DNA of 64,000 bases, taken from Nocardiopsis sp. JB363 (lineage in GTDB: Bacteria; Actinomycetota; Actinomycetes; Streptosporangiales; Streptosporangiaceae). The notes beneath the pieces are model-generated. The model saw nothing but the letters and a program-made list of their open reading frames with translations. It did not search any database and was not told where the DNA came from. Position 1 is the first letter of the stretch; each line of letters opens with the position of its first letter. The stretch is from positions 1-64,000 of the forward strand of contig NZ_FRFF01000084.1 of NCBI RefSeq assembly GCF_900143625.1, read 5' to 3'. Below are positions 1-7,166 of the stretch, piece by piece. A program made the translations under genes and the position numbers.

Positions 1-273
1 ACCTCGGCCGACCACCGCGTTGCGCCTGCGTTGGTGCTGTCCGGGTGGGTGCGCCGGTACTGGGGGATCGAGAACAAGCTTCACCACGTGCGGGATGTGA
101 CCTACGACGAGGACCGCTCCCAGGTGCGCACGGGCAGCGCTCCGCAGGTTATGGCGGCTCTGCGCAACACCGCGATCGGGCTGCTCAGAGCAGCCGGGTT
201 CGACAACATCGCCGAGGCCAACCGTCACATGATCCGCGACGAGGCTCGCCCGCTCAGACTCCTACAGACCTGA
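1..273 (+). mobile_element. 3' part of an ISAs1-type transposase gene
   Basis: The reading frame is open from the first base, so the gene begins outside the window; only the C-terminal 90 residues or so are visible. The segment containing [18 protein letters not shown], then [14 protein letters not shown] and a late ARPLRLL, is the usual end of ISAs1-family DDE transposases, where the WGIEN...HWVRDV block carries the last acidic catalytic region. The stop is at 271-273. Directly after it comes decayed DNA (Abi remnant, cut hisS), so the element probably lies at a rearrangement junction. I cannot tell whether the upstream part is intact, and I could not define a terminal inverted repeat after the stop. 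Confidence 0.8.
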
Positions 274-287
274 CTTTGCCGGGGCCC

Positions 288-566
288 TGGTTCAACAGGA
301 AGCTTCAGTACGCCCCATCACGACCCAAAGTAGGGCAGGCGCCTCTCCTCGACCATCTTCGGGAAGAGACGACTTCCAAGGGCGTCTTCGGTACGTACAA
401 CGCTCTCGCGGTCATCGCCTACCTCCTCCCGTCGATCGAGACCGAACCGCACTGGAACCAGCAACTGGTCGCCTTGTTGCAGACGTTCCCGACGTCATAT
501 GCGCTGTCGCTAGGATCGATGGGAGTTCCTCAGGGTTGGGAGTCGCTCGACCTCTGGCATACGTGA
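288..566 (+). pseudogene. C-terminal remnant of an Abi_2 (AbiD/F-like) abortive-infection protein
   Basis: In frame 3 the translation WFNRKLQYAPSRPK, then GTYNALAVIAYLL, then a tryptophan-containing stretch and a final SMGVPQGWESLDLW matches the typical end of Abi_2 proteins: an (R/W)xxNRxL motif, a helical hydrophobic block and a closing MG(F/V)PxxW...LW. Nothing upstream in this frame looks like the N-terminal two-thirds; that DNA is the transposase gene. The natural stop is kept at 564-566. Abi_2 proteins act in phage-triggered growth arrest; this piece alone should be inactive. Identification is by motif memory, not by a search. Confidence 0.6.
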
Positions 567-1121
567 CGGACTGCCCCCGGTCGAGCGAAAACTTTCGAGA
601 CGCTCCCGAAGATCGGCGCCGGCCTGTGCCAAGGGGACGCGGTTCACCCCCAGAGCATCCAGGCTCTCGGCCAAGGCCAGGACGATCTCGGCGTCGGCCA
701 GCGGGGAGGACGAACCCACCGTGTCGATGTCGCACTGCACGAACTCCCGGAACCGGCCCTCCTGGGGGCGGTCGGCCCGCCACACCGGGCCGATGGCGTA
801 GCGCTTGTAGGGGTTGGGCAGCTTCGCCCCGTGGGTGCCGATGACCCGGGCCAGGGGAACCGTGTGGTCGTAGCGCAGCGCCAGATCGGGCTTGCCCGAG
901 GCCTCGTGGACCCCGCGACGCAGGATCTTGAACAGGAGCTGGGAAGCCTCTTCGCCGTACTTACCGGTCAGCACCTCCAGCCGCTCGAACGCGGGGGTCT
1001 CCAGCGGATCGAACCCGTACCGCTCGAAGACGTCGCTGACGGTGGCGAACGCCGCACGACGACGACGCAGGTCGTCGGCGAGGAAGTCCCTCGTACCGGA
1101 GGGGGCTGCTGACTTGGCCAT
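510..1121 (-). pseudogene. hisS: truncated histidyl-tRNA synthetase
   Basis: The first 165 residues or so are a clear class II HisRS start: SGTRDFLADD, LETPAFERLEVL with motif 1 around it, then LRYDHTVPLARV, and motif 2 as RADRPQEGRFREFVQCDID. After ALAESLDALGV the similarity ends and about 35 unrelated residues lead to a stop at 510, overlapping the Abi remnant on the other strand. A full HisRS is around 420 residues; motif 3, the histidine-binding A-loop region and the anticodon-binding domain are missing, so this cannot charge tRNA. An AGGAG lies about 10 bases upstream of the ATG at 1121, so the 5' end is undamaged. A complete hisS must exist elsewhere in the genome. Confidence 0.8.
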
Positions 1122-1170
1122 GTGAACGCTACTCCTGCTGTGACTGCACGGTTCCCGGGACGGCGTCAGA

Positions 1171-1383
1171 CTACTGTGGGTCAGGATCGTTGACCGGCCA
1201 GTCAGGGAAGTGCCGGGCCAGGAGCTCGATCAGCGATTCACGGTCCTCGGAGCTGCCGTGACCAGTGTGCAGAAGCGGTGTGCCGTCGACGGCCTCCAGC
1301 TCCTCCCAACCGTTGAGCAAGTCCATGAGCGTGCGCACCCCCGTCATCAGTGACAGGGACATCTGCGGCACGATCGCGTCCAA
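1171..1383 (-). pseudogene. unidentified gene fragment (C-terminal end)
   Basis: An open frame of 70 residues ends in LIELLARHFPDWPVNDPDPQ; the frame runs on upstream to about 1420, where it meets the broken quinone reductase. It has a balanced, acidic, protein-like composition (TLMDLLNGWEELEAVDG) and looks like the end of a real protein whose front half was lost. I do not recognise the family. No ribosome binding site precedes the internal ATG at 1383, so it is probably not translated as such. Confidence 0.35.
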
Positions 1384-1419
1384 GGCGTGTGCCTGGTAGT
1401 AGATCGAGGAGCGCCGGGA

Positions 1420-1808
1420 CTCTCTGCGCGGTCTCGGCGGAGGTCGCGACGGCCACCGCGTGGCGAAGATCGAGCCCGGCTGGCACCTTGGTCACGCGGG
1501 TTCGACGGGTGACCGCCACGGCGGCGAAGGCCCCCGAGTCCGCGAACCCGACCACCTGATCCCCAGTGGACAGGTCGTCGACACCCTCGCCGACCGCCAA
1601 CATGGTGCCGGCCATATCGGTGCCGATGACGGTCGGCAGGCTCGGTGACACCATCTCGGCGAGGTGGCCGTCGCGGATCTTCCAGTCGAGCGGGTTCACG
1701 GCGATGTGTTCGACACGGATTGACCTCGCCGGGGCCGACCTCCGGTTCGGGCACGTCGGTCAGGGTCATGCCATCGAGCCCATAGTTGTGCAGAACGTGG
1801 GCTCGCAT
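1420..1808 (-). pseudogene. frameshifted, truncated quinone oxidoreductase (zinc-type ADH superfamily)
   Basis: Starting at the ATG at 1808 the translation MRAHVLHNYGLDGMTLTDVPEPEVGPGEV is the normal start of an NADPH:quinone reductase of the MDR superfamily. Around 1712-1716 one extra base shifts the frame; the continuing protein, HIAVNPLDWKIRDG...VIGTDMAGTMLAVGEGVD...GDQVVGFAD...HAVAVATSAETAQR, is in the next frame. The match ends at about 1420, before the nucleotide-binding Rossmann motif, and an unrelated fragment follows. It lies 43 bases after the old-yellow-enzyme gene on the same strand and was probably its operon partner, under the same MarR control. Confidence 0.75.
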
Positions 1809-1851
1809 GGTCCTACTTCCTTTCGATCGTGTCGGTCGTGGAGAACGTCGT

Positions 1852-2943
1852 TCAGAGCACCGGCAGTTCGCCGGCGAGGGTGGGGTAGTCGGTGTAGCCC
1901 CGGTGATCGCCCCCGTAGGCGAGGCCGAGATCGGGCTCGGCGAGCTCGGCGCCGGCGGCGAGCCGGGAGACCAGGTCGGGGTTGGCGATGAACGGTCGGG
2001 CGAAGGACACGGCGTCGGCGTCGCCATCGGCGACCAAGCCGAGACGGTCCGCCCAGCCGGATCGGGCGGTGTCGGCCGGGTTGAGGATGAACGCACCGGA
2101 CCAGGCACCGCGCAACACCGGGGTCAAAGAGGGATCTCCGGCTTCGACCAAGTGCAGGTAGGCCAGACCGAACCCGTCGAGTTCGGTGACCAGCCGGGGG
2201 TAGAGCGTGCGGTGATCGTCCTCGACGGTGTCCCCCAGGCCGTTGGCCGGAGAGAGCCGGATGCCGGTTCGGTCGGCTCCGATGGCGGCGGCCACCGCCT
2301 TGGTGACCTCGACCGTGAAACGCATCCGGTTCTCCGGCGAACCGCCCCAGTCGTCGGTGCGCCGGTTGGCGTTGGTGGACAGGAACTGGTGCAGCAGGTA
2401 GCCGTTGGCTCCGTGGATCTCGACGCCGTCGAATCCGGCGGCGACGGCGTTGCGGGCGGCACGGGCGAAGTCCGCGATCGTAGCGACGATCTGTTCCTCG
2501 GTGAGCTCATCGGGGACGACGTGTTCCTGTGGACCCGACGGAGTGAAGACCTGGCCCGCCGCCCGTACCGACGAGGGACCGACGGGGTTCAGCGCGCCGT
2601 TACCGACCGCCTTCGTCGTGCTGGGATGGCCGATACGCCCCGTGTGCATGAGCTGAGCGACGATCGTGCCACCGGCCGCGTGCACGCCGTCGGTCACGGC
2701 CCGCCATCCGTCGACCTGTTCGGCGGAGTGCAGGCCGGGCGTGAACGGGTAGCCCTGACCGATCGCCGAGGGCTGGACCCCCTCGGTGACGATCAGGCCG
2801 GCGCTCGCGCGCTGGGTGTAGTAGGTGGTCATGTCGGCGGTGGGAAGCGTGCCGTCCGCGCGGCTGCGGGTCATCGGGGCCATGACGATCCGGTTGCGCA
2901 GCTGGAGGCCGCCGGCGGTCAGTGGGGTGAAGGCGGTCGACAT
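1852..2943 (-). CDS. old yellow enzyme family alkene reductase (NemA-like)
   Basis: A 363-residue FMN-dependent TIM barrel that reduces activated C=C bonds (enones, maleimides, quinones) or nitro compounds with NAD(P)H. Typical signatures are the opening FTPLTAGGLQLRNRIVMAPMTRSRA, AQLMHTGRIGHP, and the substrate-binding HGANGYLLHQFLS followed by NRRTDDWGGSPENRMRF. The end, GGDHRGYTDYPTL, is the usual OYE C-terminus. Length is normal. It diverges from a marR gene over 103 bases that hold two operator-like repeats, which suggests induction by electrophiles through that MarR protein. A broken quinone reductase follows it. The physiological substrate cannot be read from sequence. Confidence 0.93.
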   Translation of the reverse strand: MSTAFTPLTAGGLQLRNRIVMAPMTRSRADGTLPTADMTTYYTQRASAGLIVTEGVQPSAIGQGYPFTPGLHSAEQVDGWRAVTDGVHAAGGTIVAQLMHTGRIGHPSTTKAVGNGALNPVGPSSVRAAGQVFTPSGPQEHVVPDELTEEQIVATIADFARAARNAVAAGFDGVEIHGANGYLLHQFLSTNANRRTDDWGGSPENRMRFTVEVTKAVAAAIGADRTGIRLSPANGLGDTVEDDHRTLYPRLVTELDGFGLAYLHLVEAGDPSLTPVLRGAWSGAFILNPADTARSGWADRLGLVADGDADAVSFARPFIANPDLVSRLAAGAELAEPDLGLAYGGDHRGYTDYPTLAGELPVL

Positions 2944-2976
2944 CGAGACTCTCCTGAATATCCGAGGTGGGCTTAT

Positions 2977-3026
2977 AGTTAGCCGAACAACTAAAACGCC
3001 GGCGCAAATTCCTTAGCCGGACAACC
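2977..3026. promoter_or_regulatory. paired operator-like repeats between OYE and marR
   Basis: Two copies of TTAGCCG(A/G)ACAAC lie at 2979-2991 and 3013-3025, 34 bases apart on the same strand. The first sits in an imperfect palindrome, AGTT...AACT at 2977-2992. MarR regulators usually bind such sites between divergent genes and repress both. Function is inferred from position. Confidence 0.6.
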
Positions 3027-3046
3027 TTTTTTCTGGAGGTGGGAGC

Positions 3047-3514
3047 ATGGACATGCCAGAGGAGGAATCGAAACAGGTCACAGGGCTCGATGGCGGCTCG
3101 GTCAGCCACGCGATCTTCCGGGTGGCACGGCTCCACAAGTCGCTCGCGGGCAGGTTGCTACGCGAAACCGGCCTGCACCCGGGTCAGGAACTCGTGCTGA
3201 TGACCCTGTGGTCCGGGGGACCACAGCGACAGGTCGACCTGGTCGCGTCCCTGGAGTCGGACGCCCCCACCATGACGCGCAGCATCTCCCGGCTGGAGAA
3301 GTCGGGGCTGGTGCGTCGCACGCCGTCCCTCACTGACCGGCGCGTGATGATCGTCGAGGTCACCGAGGCCGGCCTGGCCCTGCGCCCAAAGGTGGACCGG
3401 ATGTGGAGCGAACTGGAGCGCCTCACCATCGAAGGGCTCTCCGAGGAACAGCGATCCGGGATATCAGCGAGCCTGGGGCTCTTGGAGTCCACCCTGGAAT
3501 CCGTCGACCGCTGA
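3047..3514 (+). CDS. MarR family transcriptional regulator
   Basis: A 155-residue winged-helix protein with the MarR layout: N-terminal dimer helix (about 20-45), helix-turn-helix in LVASLESDAPTMTRSISRLEKSGLVRR (about 65-92), wing with the family DRR motif (SLTDRRVMIVEVTEAG, about 94-110) and a C-terminal dimer helix. A strong GGAGGTGGG lies just before the ATG. It diverges from the OYE gene and probably represses it and itself through the repeats at 2977-3026, releasing on a reactive ligand. No regulatory cysteine is obvious, so a direct small-molecule ligand is more likely than thiol oxidation. Confidence 0.9.
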   Translation: MDMPEEESKQVTGLDGGSVSHAIFRVARLHKSLAGRLLRETGLHPGQELVLMTLWSGGPQRQVDLVASLESDAPTMTRSISRLEKSGLVRRTPSLTDRRVMIVEVTEAGLALRPKVDRMWSELERLTIEGLSEEQRSGISASLGLLESTLESVDR

Positions 3515-3597
3515 CACCCCGCCAGATCATGGGTTGAACCCACCCGCACCTCGTAGAGGTTCATGGCCCCGCGCCCCGCACGATCCACCACGGAAAC

Positions 3598-3645
3598 GAC
3601 GAACACCGCGCCACCCACCGAACGGTGGATGGCGCGGTGTTCGTC
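3598..3645. terminator. hairpin between convergent marR and DUF3159 gene
   Basis: Near-perfect inverted repeat with arms of about 22 bases (GACGAACACCGCGCCA... against its complement ending GGTGTTCGTC) and a tiny loop. It sits between two convergent genes and probably stops transcription from both sides. There is no T-run, as is common in actinomycetes. Confidence 0.75.
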
Positions 3646-3654
3646 AGGTCAGCC

Positions 3655-3723
3655 CTGCGCGCTGGTCTGTGCGCTGGTCTCGCTGGTCTGTGTGCTGGTC
3701 TCGCTGGTCTACGCGCTGGTCGG
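3655..3723. repeat. 21-bp tandem repeat at the 3' end of the DUF3159 gene
   Basis: GCTGGTCT occurs at 3661, 3673, 3682, 3694 and 3703, with GCTGGTCG at 3715, spaced alternately 12 and 9 bases, giving a 21-bp unit. Read on the minus strand it encodes a Thr-Ser-Glu/Gln heptad-like tail (TSETSTQ, TSETSAQ) in the same frame as the DUF3159 protein, but after that gene's TAG stop. Confidence 0.8.
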
Positions 3724-4431
3724 GGTGGTGGCGGTCTGGGCGGTGTCGTTCTTGAGCAGACGCTTGGTGGAGCGACGGAACGCCCACACGATCACCACCG
3801 CGCCCACCGCCGTCAACGGAAAACCCGTCACCGTGTCAGCGACCGCGAGCCAGGTCGTGGAATCAGCCAGGTAGAGCCACTGCCGCACAGCGAACCGGCC
3901 GGCGAGAATCACCATCACCGCGAAGGTCGCCAGATCGTGCCCCAGCAACACGCCCCGCTCCTCACGCCAGGGGTTCTCACCACCATGGAAGGCGTTCCAG
4001 ATGACCCCGGTCAACGGCCGACGAACCACCAACGTCACCAGCAGGATCACCGCCCCCACCAGCGACGCCCAGATCCCGATCAGGAAGAAGTCGTTGGCCG
4101 ACCCGGTCGCGGCCGACACACCGCCGGCCACAGCCACACCGAAGACCCCGCCCAACGCGGCCATGACCTGCTCACCACGCCACAGCCGATACCCGGCCAA
4201 CACCAGAGCCACAGCGATCGCAGCCCCGATCGCGGCCAACAGCGAAAGGAAGGGAACGGCCATCGCGAAGACCACGACCGGCAGAACGGAGTAGATCATC
4301 CCCGAGGTGCCGCCCAGGCCCTTGAGCACTTCCTGCTTGATGTCCACCGGCTGCTCGGAGTGCACGTCCTGCGACTCCTGCGCGTTCCGGTCTTCCTGCT
4401 CGAAGTTCGTGATCGCGGTCTGGTGACTCAT
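3709..4431 (-). CDS. DUF3159 family membrane protein
   Basis: The 240-residue protein starts at MSHQTA (4431), chosen because AGGAG lies about 8 bases before it and upstream residues are not protein-like. A hydrophilic N-terminus of about 50 residues rich in Gln/Glu is followed by five or six hydrophobic segments and a polar C-terminal tail. The blocks LPVVVFAMAVPF, GVFGVAVAGGVSAATG, PLTGVIWNAFHG and TGFPLTAVGAVVIVWAF are typical of DUF3159 proteins of actinobacteria. Function is unknown. The stop TAG falls inside an in-frame Ser/Thr/Gln repeat that continues for about 19 more codons; one base change (CAG to TAG) may have shortened it. Confidence 0.75.
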   Translation of the reverse strand: MSHQTAITNFEQEDRNAQESQDVHSEQPVDIKQEVLKGLGGTSGMIYSVLPVVVFAMAVPFLSLLAAIGAAIAVALVLAGYRLWRGEQVMAALGGVFGVAVAGGVSAATGSANDFFLIGIWASLVGAVILLVTLVVRRPLTGVIWNAFHGGENPWREERGVLLGHDLATFAVMVILAGRFAVRQWLYLADSTTWLAVADTVTGFPLTAVGAVVIVWAFRRSTKRLLKNDTAQTATTPTSA

Positions 4432-4647
4432 GGGGGCTTCTCCTGCCTTCGGAAGTTTTGAAAGGGGCGGTTCGGCCTGTAAGCGGTTGCTCCTCTGCTT
4501 TCCTTCTCCTTTATTCAAGCCGTTGGAGAGTTGGCCCGGCAGTGCCCTCACGTCAACACCCGCGCATGACATTCCTGGGGGCGCACCCATGACGTGGTGT
4601 CACTACCCCCGGCTCCGCCCCTGGTCATCAACGCTCCGCACACACGC

Positions 4648-4681
4648 GAACACCCGGACGGGTGGATCCGTCCGGGCGTTC
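4648..4681. terminator. terminator hairpin after the S9 peptidase
   Basis: Arms of 14 bases, GAACACCCGGACGG against CCGTCCGGGCGTTC, with one mismatch and a 6-base loop, lie just downstream of the minus-strand peptidase stop at 4712. The rest of the gap up to 4711 shows no gene. Confidence 0.7.
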
Positions 4682-4711
4682 GGTTCTCCGCGGGCGCTCA
4701 GCCCTGTTCTG

Positions 4712-6514
4712 CTAGGCCTGTTCGGTCCGTCCTCCCAGGTGCTCGGCGAGGAAGCGCTCCGCGGAGTCGAACATAGTGATCAGGTTCTTCGGGTGCACGA
4801 ACCCGTGCCCCTCGTCGTCGAAGACGATGTACTCGATGTCCACCCCGCGGGCGCGCAGCCCTTCGGCGATCTGGTCGGACTCGTCCCGCACGACGCGGGA
4901 GTCGTTCGCGCCCTGGACCAGCATCAGCGGTGTGCGGATCTCGTCGATCCGGCTGATCGGCGAGCGGGCGAGCATGTCCGCCTCCTGCTCCGGGACGTCG
5001 GGGTCGCCGACGTAGCGGTACCAGTTGTTGACCAGCGCGGGACGGAGGAACACGGGCTGGGTCCGCATGTAGTTCGCCAGGTTCGAGACGCCGACGTAAC
5101 CGACGGCCGCGGCGAAGCGGTCCGGGGTGAAGGTGACCCCCACCAGAGTCGCGTAGCCGCCGTAGGAACCGCCGAAGATCGCCACCCGGTCCGGGTCCGC
5201 GTAGCCCTGCGCCACCGCCCAGTCCACGCCGTCGATCAGGTCGTCGTGCATCTTGCCCGCGAACTCACCGATCGCGGCCTCCATGTGGGCCTTGCCGAAC
5301 CCGGTCGATCCGCGGAAGTTGACCTGGAGCACCGCGTAGCCACGGTTGGCGAGCAGCTGCACGGAGTGGTCGAACCCCCAGCTGTCCCGGGCCCACGGTC
5401 CGCCGTGGACCAGCAGCACCATGGGCAGCCCCACGGGGTCCAGCCCCACGGGAAGTGTGAGGTAGGACGGCAGCTTCAGTCCGTCGCGCGCGGTGATCGT
5501 GACCGGCCGCATCGGTGCCAACACCTCAGGGTCCAGATGCGGGTAGGGCCGGAACAGCAGCCGGCTCTCGCCGGTGGCGTGGTCGTAGAACCAGGTCACC
5601 CCGGGGTCGCGGTCGTGGGTGAAGGTGACGACCCACCGCTGGCCGCTCTCGTCGGTGGACATCGCGGAGAGGTCTCCCTCGGACAGCTTCTCCAGGTTCT
5701 CCAGGACCTCGGCGAAGTGCGGGTCCAGTGCGTGGATCACCTGCCGTTCCCCGAGGTAGCGCACCCCGAGCAACTCTCCCTGCCGGTCCTGGATCAGCGG
5801 TGGGGGGAGTGTGGGGAAGACCAGGGACCGGGTGTCGATGTCGTGGGTCGGGTGGCTGTCGACCTCGGTCCCCTCCCCGGTGGCCAGATCGACCCGCACC
5901 AGCCGGGTGCGGTCGGTGCCCAGGTGGGAGCCGATCCACATCCCGGTGCGGTCCGGTGTGATCGTGGTCGGGAAGACGCCCAGGGGGTAGTCGGTGCCGT
6001 CGAGCCACTCGCTCTCCTCGGCCATTCTGAGGGCCGCCAGGTGCTCGGGATCCTCCTCCATCGACACGATCTCCCCGGAGGCGATGTCCAGCTCGTGGGT
6101 CTCGATGCTCCCGGCCGCTCTGCCGATCACCAGCTTCCTCTTACCGGGGCGCCCGGCGACGGGCTCGAAACTGATGACCCTGTCTCCGGGGAACGGTGTG
6201 AGGTCGACCGCGTCAGCGTCCGGAGAATCCAGGTCCACGCGGTACAGATGCCAGTTCTCGTCGCCGCCGACGTCCTGGAGGTAGAGCAGCCAACGGGGGT
6301 CGTCGGCCCACTCGTAGCGGATCACGCTGCGGGTCTCGTCGTTGGTCACGCAGCGCGGCTCGGTGTCGGTGTCCAGGTCCTGGAGCCAGACGTTGAGTTG
6401 GTTCTTCCACGGAGCCAGAAAGGCGACCTGGGCGCCGTCCGGCGAGATCAGGGGCCGGGTGCGCTCCGGTGAACCGAACATGTCCTCGACCGAGATCAGT
6501 GCCGGCAGTGCCAT
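4712..6514 (-). CDS. S9 family serine peptidase (acylaminoacyl/dipeptidyl peptidase type)
   Basis: A 600-residue two-domain enzyme: an N-terminal beta-propeller of WD-like repeats (about 1-350; ISPDGAQVAFLAPWKNQLNVW is the first blade) and a C-terminal alpha/beta hydrolase domain. The nucleophile lies in IFGGSYGGYATL (Ser about 450), with Asp about 538 in VQGANDSRV and His about 570 in DEGHGFVHP, so the triad is complete. There is no signal peptide, so it acts in the cytoplasm, probably on short peptides or acyl-peptides. The start MALPALISVEDMFGSPERT at 6514 has GAGAGGA before it; residues upstream are Arg/Gly/Ala-rich and not family-like. It is a single gene with its own terminator. Confidence 0.92.
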   Translation of the reverse strand: MALPALISVEDMFGSPERTRPLISPDGAQVAFLAPWKNQLNVWLQDLDTDTEPRCVTNDETRSVIRYEWADDPRWLLYLQDVGGDENWHLYRVDLDSPDADAVDLTPFPGDRVISFEPVAGRPGKRKLVIGRAAGSIETHELDIASGEIVSMEEDPEHLAALRMAEESEWLDGTDYPLGVFPTTITPDRTGMWIGSHLGTDRTRLVRVDLATGEGTEVDSHPTHDIDTRSLVFPTLPPPLIQDRQGELLGVRYLGERQVIHALDPHFAEVLENLEKLSEGDLSAMSTDESGQRWVVTFTHDRDPGVTWFYDHATGESRLLFRPYPHLDPEVLAPMRPVTITARDGLKLPSYLTLPVGLDPVGLPMVLLVHGGPWARDSWGFDHSVQLLANRGYAVLQVNFRGSTGFGKAHMEAAIGEFAGKMHDDLIDGVDWAVAQGYADPDRVAIFGGSYGGYATLVGVTFTPDRFAAAVGYVGVSNLANYMRTQPVFLRPALVNNWYRYVGDPDVPEQEADMLARSPISRIDEIRTPLMLVQGANDSRVVRDESDQIAEGLRARGVDIEYIVFDDEGHGFVHPKNLITMFDSAERFLAEHLGGRTEQA

Positions 6515-6936
6515 GTCGTTCCTCTCGTTGGTGTCCGGAAGTCGCGGTCCGGAGCCGGCGGCGCCGGGCCGACCGCGGGCCCGGGACGCTCCGGCTCGAC
6601 CACCGCGTCCACGACACAGTCTTTTGCGCATCGCGTGTGTCCGACAGTGATGCCGCGTCATGACTTGGACGCCACGAATGTCACGGGCGGGAGGTGACAC
6701 ACCGCTACTGGGCGAAGCACGGGTCGAGACGGGAGAATCGTGGGGGGCAGGACACCACCGCGGGCACCCCTCACCCGGTGGGGGCGGGGCTCTTCGAGCC
6801 GGAAGGGCTGCTTGTCCAGACCAGACCCGGGCCTACGCGGGGAGGCGCCATCCGGGCCATCGGCCCCCCGGAGCCGCGAGCAGGGGGCTCTGCGCCCCGG
6901 TGGTCGAGGAGGTGCAGCGAGGCCCCAGGCACGCGA

Positions 6937-6981
6937 AAACCCCAGGTCGAGCACGTTGAATACGTACTGACCTGGGGATTT
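6937..6981 (-). terminator. long hairpin, probable terminator or att-like palindrome
   Basis: On the minus strand CCCCAGGTC pairs with GACCTGGGG across a part-palindromic middle (ACGT...ACGT), and the second arm is followed by TTTT. This is a good intrinsic terminator for the minus-strand MHS transporter gene, although it lies about 190 bases past its stop. Confidence 0.55.
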
Positions 6982-6985
6982 CTGG

Positions 6986-7052
6986 TGATCCCCCGGAGAT
7001 CGAACCCCGACACCACAGATGAAAAGTTCACGGGGCCGGGGGATTTCACGTC
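6986..7052 (-). other. tRNA-like remnant (T-arm and acceptor end)
   Basis: Read on the minus strand, GGGGTTCGATCTCC resembles a T-arm, and it is followed by CGGGGGATCACCA, like an acceptor 3' strand with CCA. A pairing 5' strand, ATCCCCCGG, lies about 60 bases upstream. There is no convincing D-arm or anticodon arm and the length is too short, so this is not a working tRNA gene. It may be a decayed tRNA or an old integration site. Confidence 0.3.
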
Positions 7053-7166
7053 GCTATGTGGCGTTTTGTCCCAGCCGGGCCGGGCCCTGTCCTGTTACCG
7101 GAGACCCACCAGCGAGGGCCGGTCTCCACCGAGCCCGGCCCCGGTCCCGTCCGCGGACGTGCACGG

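Larger units (their letters stand above)
6515..7166. other. 652-base gene-free gap
   Basis: No open frame here has protein-like composition; those that exist are Arg/Gly/Pro-rich shadows. The left part should hold the S9 peptidase promoter. The right part holds a strong hairpin (6937-6981) and a tRNA-like T-arm piece (about 6986-7052), described separately. Confidence 0.6.

Noticed and set aside
4430-6472. Very long plus-strand open frame (about 680 codons)
   Set aside because: It lies opposite the S9 peptidase, which has a full catalytic triad; its translation is rich in His/Gln/Val-Gly low-complexity typical of antisense high-GC DNA.
6986-7052. Functional tRNA gene on the minus strand
   Set aside because: Only T-arm and acceptor-like parts are present; no D-arm or anticodon arm and too short.
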